This document shows, in pieces, positions 13,701 to 14,592 of a DNA stretch of 14,592 bases. Under the pieces are notes generated by a model. The model searched no databases and was not told the origin of the DNA. It saw only the letters and a program-made list of their open reading frames with translations. The stretch is from the NCBI GenBank assembly GCA_017411235.1, contig JAFPMR010000145.1, positions 1-14,592 of the forward strand, in the 5' to 3' direction. Numbering within the stretch: position 1 is the stretch's first letter; each line of letters starts with the position of its first letter. The position numbers and the translations under genes are program-made. Origin of the DNA: Bacilli bacterium. Its GTDB lineage: Bacteria; Bacillota_I; Bacilli_A; RF39; UBA660.

Positions 13701-14592
13701 AATATTAAAGCTTATAATCAATCTAAGATATTCTATAAGAATGTTGGAGATACTGAATTAAAATCATTAGTATCTGAAACAACTAATGTAGCTTTGGATA
13801 AAGCATTAATTACTACTGCTGGTACTTCTAATTTCGGTAAGGGTACTCAAGCTAATCCAGCTATTATTGATGGAGCATTATCTTATGAAATTAGTATTAT
13901 AAATAGCGATACTAATAATGGATTTGATAATGTAGTAGTTGAGGTACAAGTACCAAGTGGATTAAATGTTTTAAGTCCTGCTAGTACAAATAATGTTGTT
14001 ACTTATACTGTTAATCATTTAGATCCTGGTGCAACGAAGAAGTTTAATATCTATCTAGAATTAAATGAACCTCCAGCAGGTGATAAAGTTTATAAAGCAA
14101 CATATAAGTTAAAGAGTTTAAATGGATATGATTATAATGGTGAAGAAGGTTATATTTATAATAAAGTAGATTTACCTTCTATCGAAGCTCATAAGTATGC
14201 TAAGACATCAGATACAAATTCATTTACTGATGTTGCAGGAATGATTGTTAAGAAAGATGAGGAATTCAGTTATAGAATTTCAGTAGTAAATACTTCTAGC
14301 AAAAATGCAACAAATATTACTGTTGTTGATACTGTACCTGAAGGTTTGACAGTTGTTGAATCTACATTAGGAACAGGTACTCTAAATGGTAATACAATTA
14401 CATGGAATGTTAGTGTTAATGCTAATAGTACATTAAATATTGATTATAAGGTTAAGTTAAATAGTGATGCTACTTTAGGTACTTCATATCGTAGTAGTGC
14501 CCATGTTACTTTACCAAATCCATTATTAAGTTCTGATTTGCTATATGATGAAGATACAAATATTATTTCTGTTTTATATCAAATAGCTTCTA
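10731..14592 (+). CDS. Very large unrecognised surface-type protein with DUF11-like repeats (3' end beyond window)
   Basis: I read this frame codon by codon to the window edge and found no stop, so at least 1287 residues are present and the gene is 3'-partial. Residues 1-28 are a lysine-tipped hydrophobic segment (LFALISFIFIAVLGITLSIT) ending in HRK, a signal anchor or signal peptide without an obvious AxA cleavage site. The rest is Asn/Ser/Thr/Asp/Tyr-rich, acidic and beta-strand-like, as in extracellular adhesive proteins. Two clear DUF11-like units occur near the end (about 1048-1118 and 1173-1247, the second with NATNITVVDTVPEGLTVV), and a diverged one at about 871-915. Residues 30-860 match nothing I recognise. 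Cysteines are few: 155/167, 331/343, 722/747 and 963. It has its own promoter. A wall-anchoring signal, if any, lies beyond the edge. A cell-surface adhesin or S-layer-like role is inference. Confidence 0.85.
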   Translation, partial: MKNKTKLFALISFIFIAVLGITLSITHRKNENVINKKDKYVSVEGEFGVWETTSYMTSNSDNIEIDGNNITYYRNSSALEDNEVELHFTTSIVENTIDSIAAGTVAYYINTSSLFFYDDTYEYFEFDEENNKVIFNDDAGVPKGYIRFGSDLPFCNFDDVDYDISQCAGDAVYYWYFNSYGLMIMNGKDIDNLDSYSVDLKATYALDSDFYLISDELEIYNSFEYMDYDNPSIEYDPIISKVIEKVDNIDLSDIHTEEELVYTSWQSDWGVESTGYDYYVLYPLEGTVNYPYNYAYDLSLDVTVGDVLAYSPNGVMYYKGNAEDFENIGICNRNMSGESGVGCYIVVGYHVGADELNVSFGMNVSVNTDYESKSLSFSWNHTLQPTGGNVTPEYPSGVNKDIVQRSNTLNAGDGAINKLNNGSSVTFGWIIESTSSNITNSYKAFNLWNLTNEGTSDYTVSISSDKTEFDNNYNSVVSPSVLGAGDYSIVSFYPQDDAEYDYNLENNSYVLSINNSFSSYGDKEVYVSINNGNYELIGTYVKTSEGIVYTANDNRTTSNNNVTESNPVVLPDGVTKIKVSYTGTRAAVYMGININVSVNGTDNVKSIINNMGDTVVLKDVAAVQVNDEGLEYNRLGSYLTRLEVKSYASSDSVVNDRIDDGKTDSITYEDKFYEQLNYTDDNKDEALSILQERKTAEIDELLPIGAELDGDVTVKTIGGNSCTATSTLENNYEGTNRDLVKVSVSSCENENYYDTGSSIQSGFVVTFNVTYGSLANQVNGTTLKKDAMYVADGELGQGYSSPLDAPTNLFSDSSVRNKFDSLVSNGNKNLLFVTTVTEVESLSISVGTYSKSVRNNNDSNYTESTNVVESGRYTYKLQYAFTSELEEITNVVFIDKLENEYGNNEHFNGYLESVDTSYLTGLGVDATVYYAIGNVNMDVFDITQWSTTKPDDVTTIKAVAVVCGSYVFKGRDRISPTIYVNLIAPNDYSENIKAYNQSKIFYKNVGDTELKSLVSETTNVALDKALITTAGTSNFGKGTQANPAIIDGALSYEISIINSDTNNGFDNVVVEVQVPSGLNVLSPASTNNVVTYTVNHLDPGATKKFNIYLELNEPPAGDKVYKATYKLKSLNGYDYNGEEGYIYNKVDLPSIEAHKYAKTSDTNSFTDVAGMIVKKDEEFSYRISVVNTSSKNATNITVVDTVPEGLTVVESTLGTGTLNGNTITWNVSVNANSTLNIDYKVKLNSDATLGTSYRSSAHVTLPNPLLSSDLLYDEDTNIISVLYQIAS
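13872..14471 (+). repeat. Two DUF11-like protein repeats in the surface protein
   Basis: The first unit runs from GALSYEISIINSDTNNGFDNV through VEVQVPSGLNVLSP to NHLDPGATKKFNIYLEL. The second runs from KKDEEFSYRISVVNTSSKNATNI through VVDTVPEGLTVVES to VNANSTLNIDYKVKL. Both share the order strand (SYxIS), asparagine turn, V(V/D)xVPxGL, a central turn, and a closing strand after a G/N-rich turn. The repeat is visible at protein level only; the DNA is diverged. A third, weaker copy begins near 13341 (RYTYKLQYAFTSELEEITNV followed by VFIDKL). Confidence 0.65.

Noticed and set aside
1..14592. CRISPR array, insertion sequence, prophage, toxin-antitoxin pair, tRNA or riboswitch
   Set aside because: I looked on both strands. 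There is no regularly spaced direct repeat, no transposase or integrase motif, and no leader long enough for a known riboswitch. The only structured RNA I recognise is RNase P RNA.

Overview
This window looks like chromosomal DNA from a low-GC (about 30% by eye), cell-wall-bearing member of the Bacillota, probably a Bacilli or Erysipelotrichia-type lineage. The evidence is a B-type RNase P RNA, GpsB, RecU, DnaD, a class A penicillin-binding protein, RNase Y and a RodZ/YmfM-like protein, in neighbourhoods that resemble those of Bacillus subtilis. The standard bacterial code fits: every tryptophan codon I read is TGG and no in-frame TGA interrupts a gene. I see no insertion sequence, prophage, CRISPR array or tRNA.

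Layout. (1) 2-2383, plus strand: cca, dnaD and nth form a tight overlapping operon for tRNA CCA-end maturation, replication initiation and base-excision repair. It ends at a bidirectional terminator. (2) 5728-2403, minus strand: recU and the class A PBP gene (ponA-like) form a two-gene operon converging on the same terminator. (3) 5729-5919 is a divergent intergenic region carrying a clear gpsB promoter. (4) 5920-6600: gpsB, immediately followed by the RNase P RNA gene, whose terminal helix overlaps the gpsB stop codon. (5) 6633-7757: a short RodZ/YmfM-like membrane HTH protein and pgsA, then a terminator. (6) 7821-8988: recA with its own promoter and a half-degenerate LexA box, then a terminator. 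(7) 8991-10662: rny (RNase Y) with its own promoter and a terminator. (8) 10665-14592: a strong extended -10 promoter drives a very long, unrecognised surface-type protein with DUF11-like repeats. This gene is still open at the window edge.

The genes work together as core housekeeping: peptidoglycan synthesis and its spatial control (PBP, GpsB, RodZ-like), phosphatidylglycerol synthesis (PgsA), recombination and repair (RecU, RecA, Nth), and RNA maturation and decay (RNase P, RNase Y, CCA enzyme). Only the last gene has an accessory, lineage-specific look. I did not find a convincing new multi-gene system. The points most worth a second look are: the giant surface protein; a PBP cytosolic tail with no arginine beside a GpsB with an intact binding groove; a GC-rich island inside the PBP gene; three terminators that contain the stop codon of the preceding gene; and an apparent P4 mismatch plus gene overlap in the RNase P RNA.
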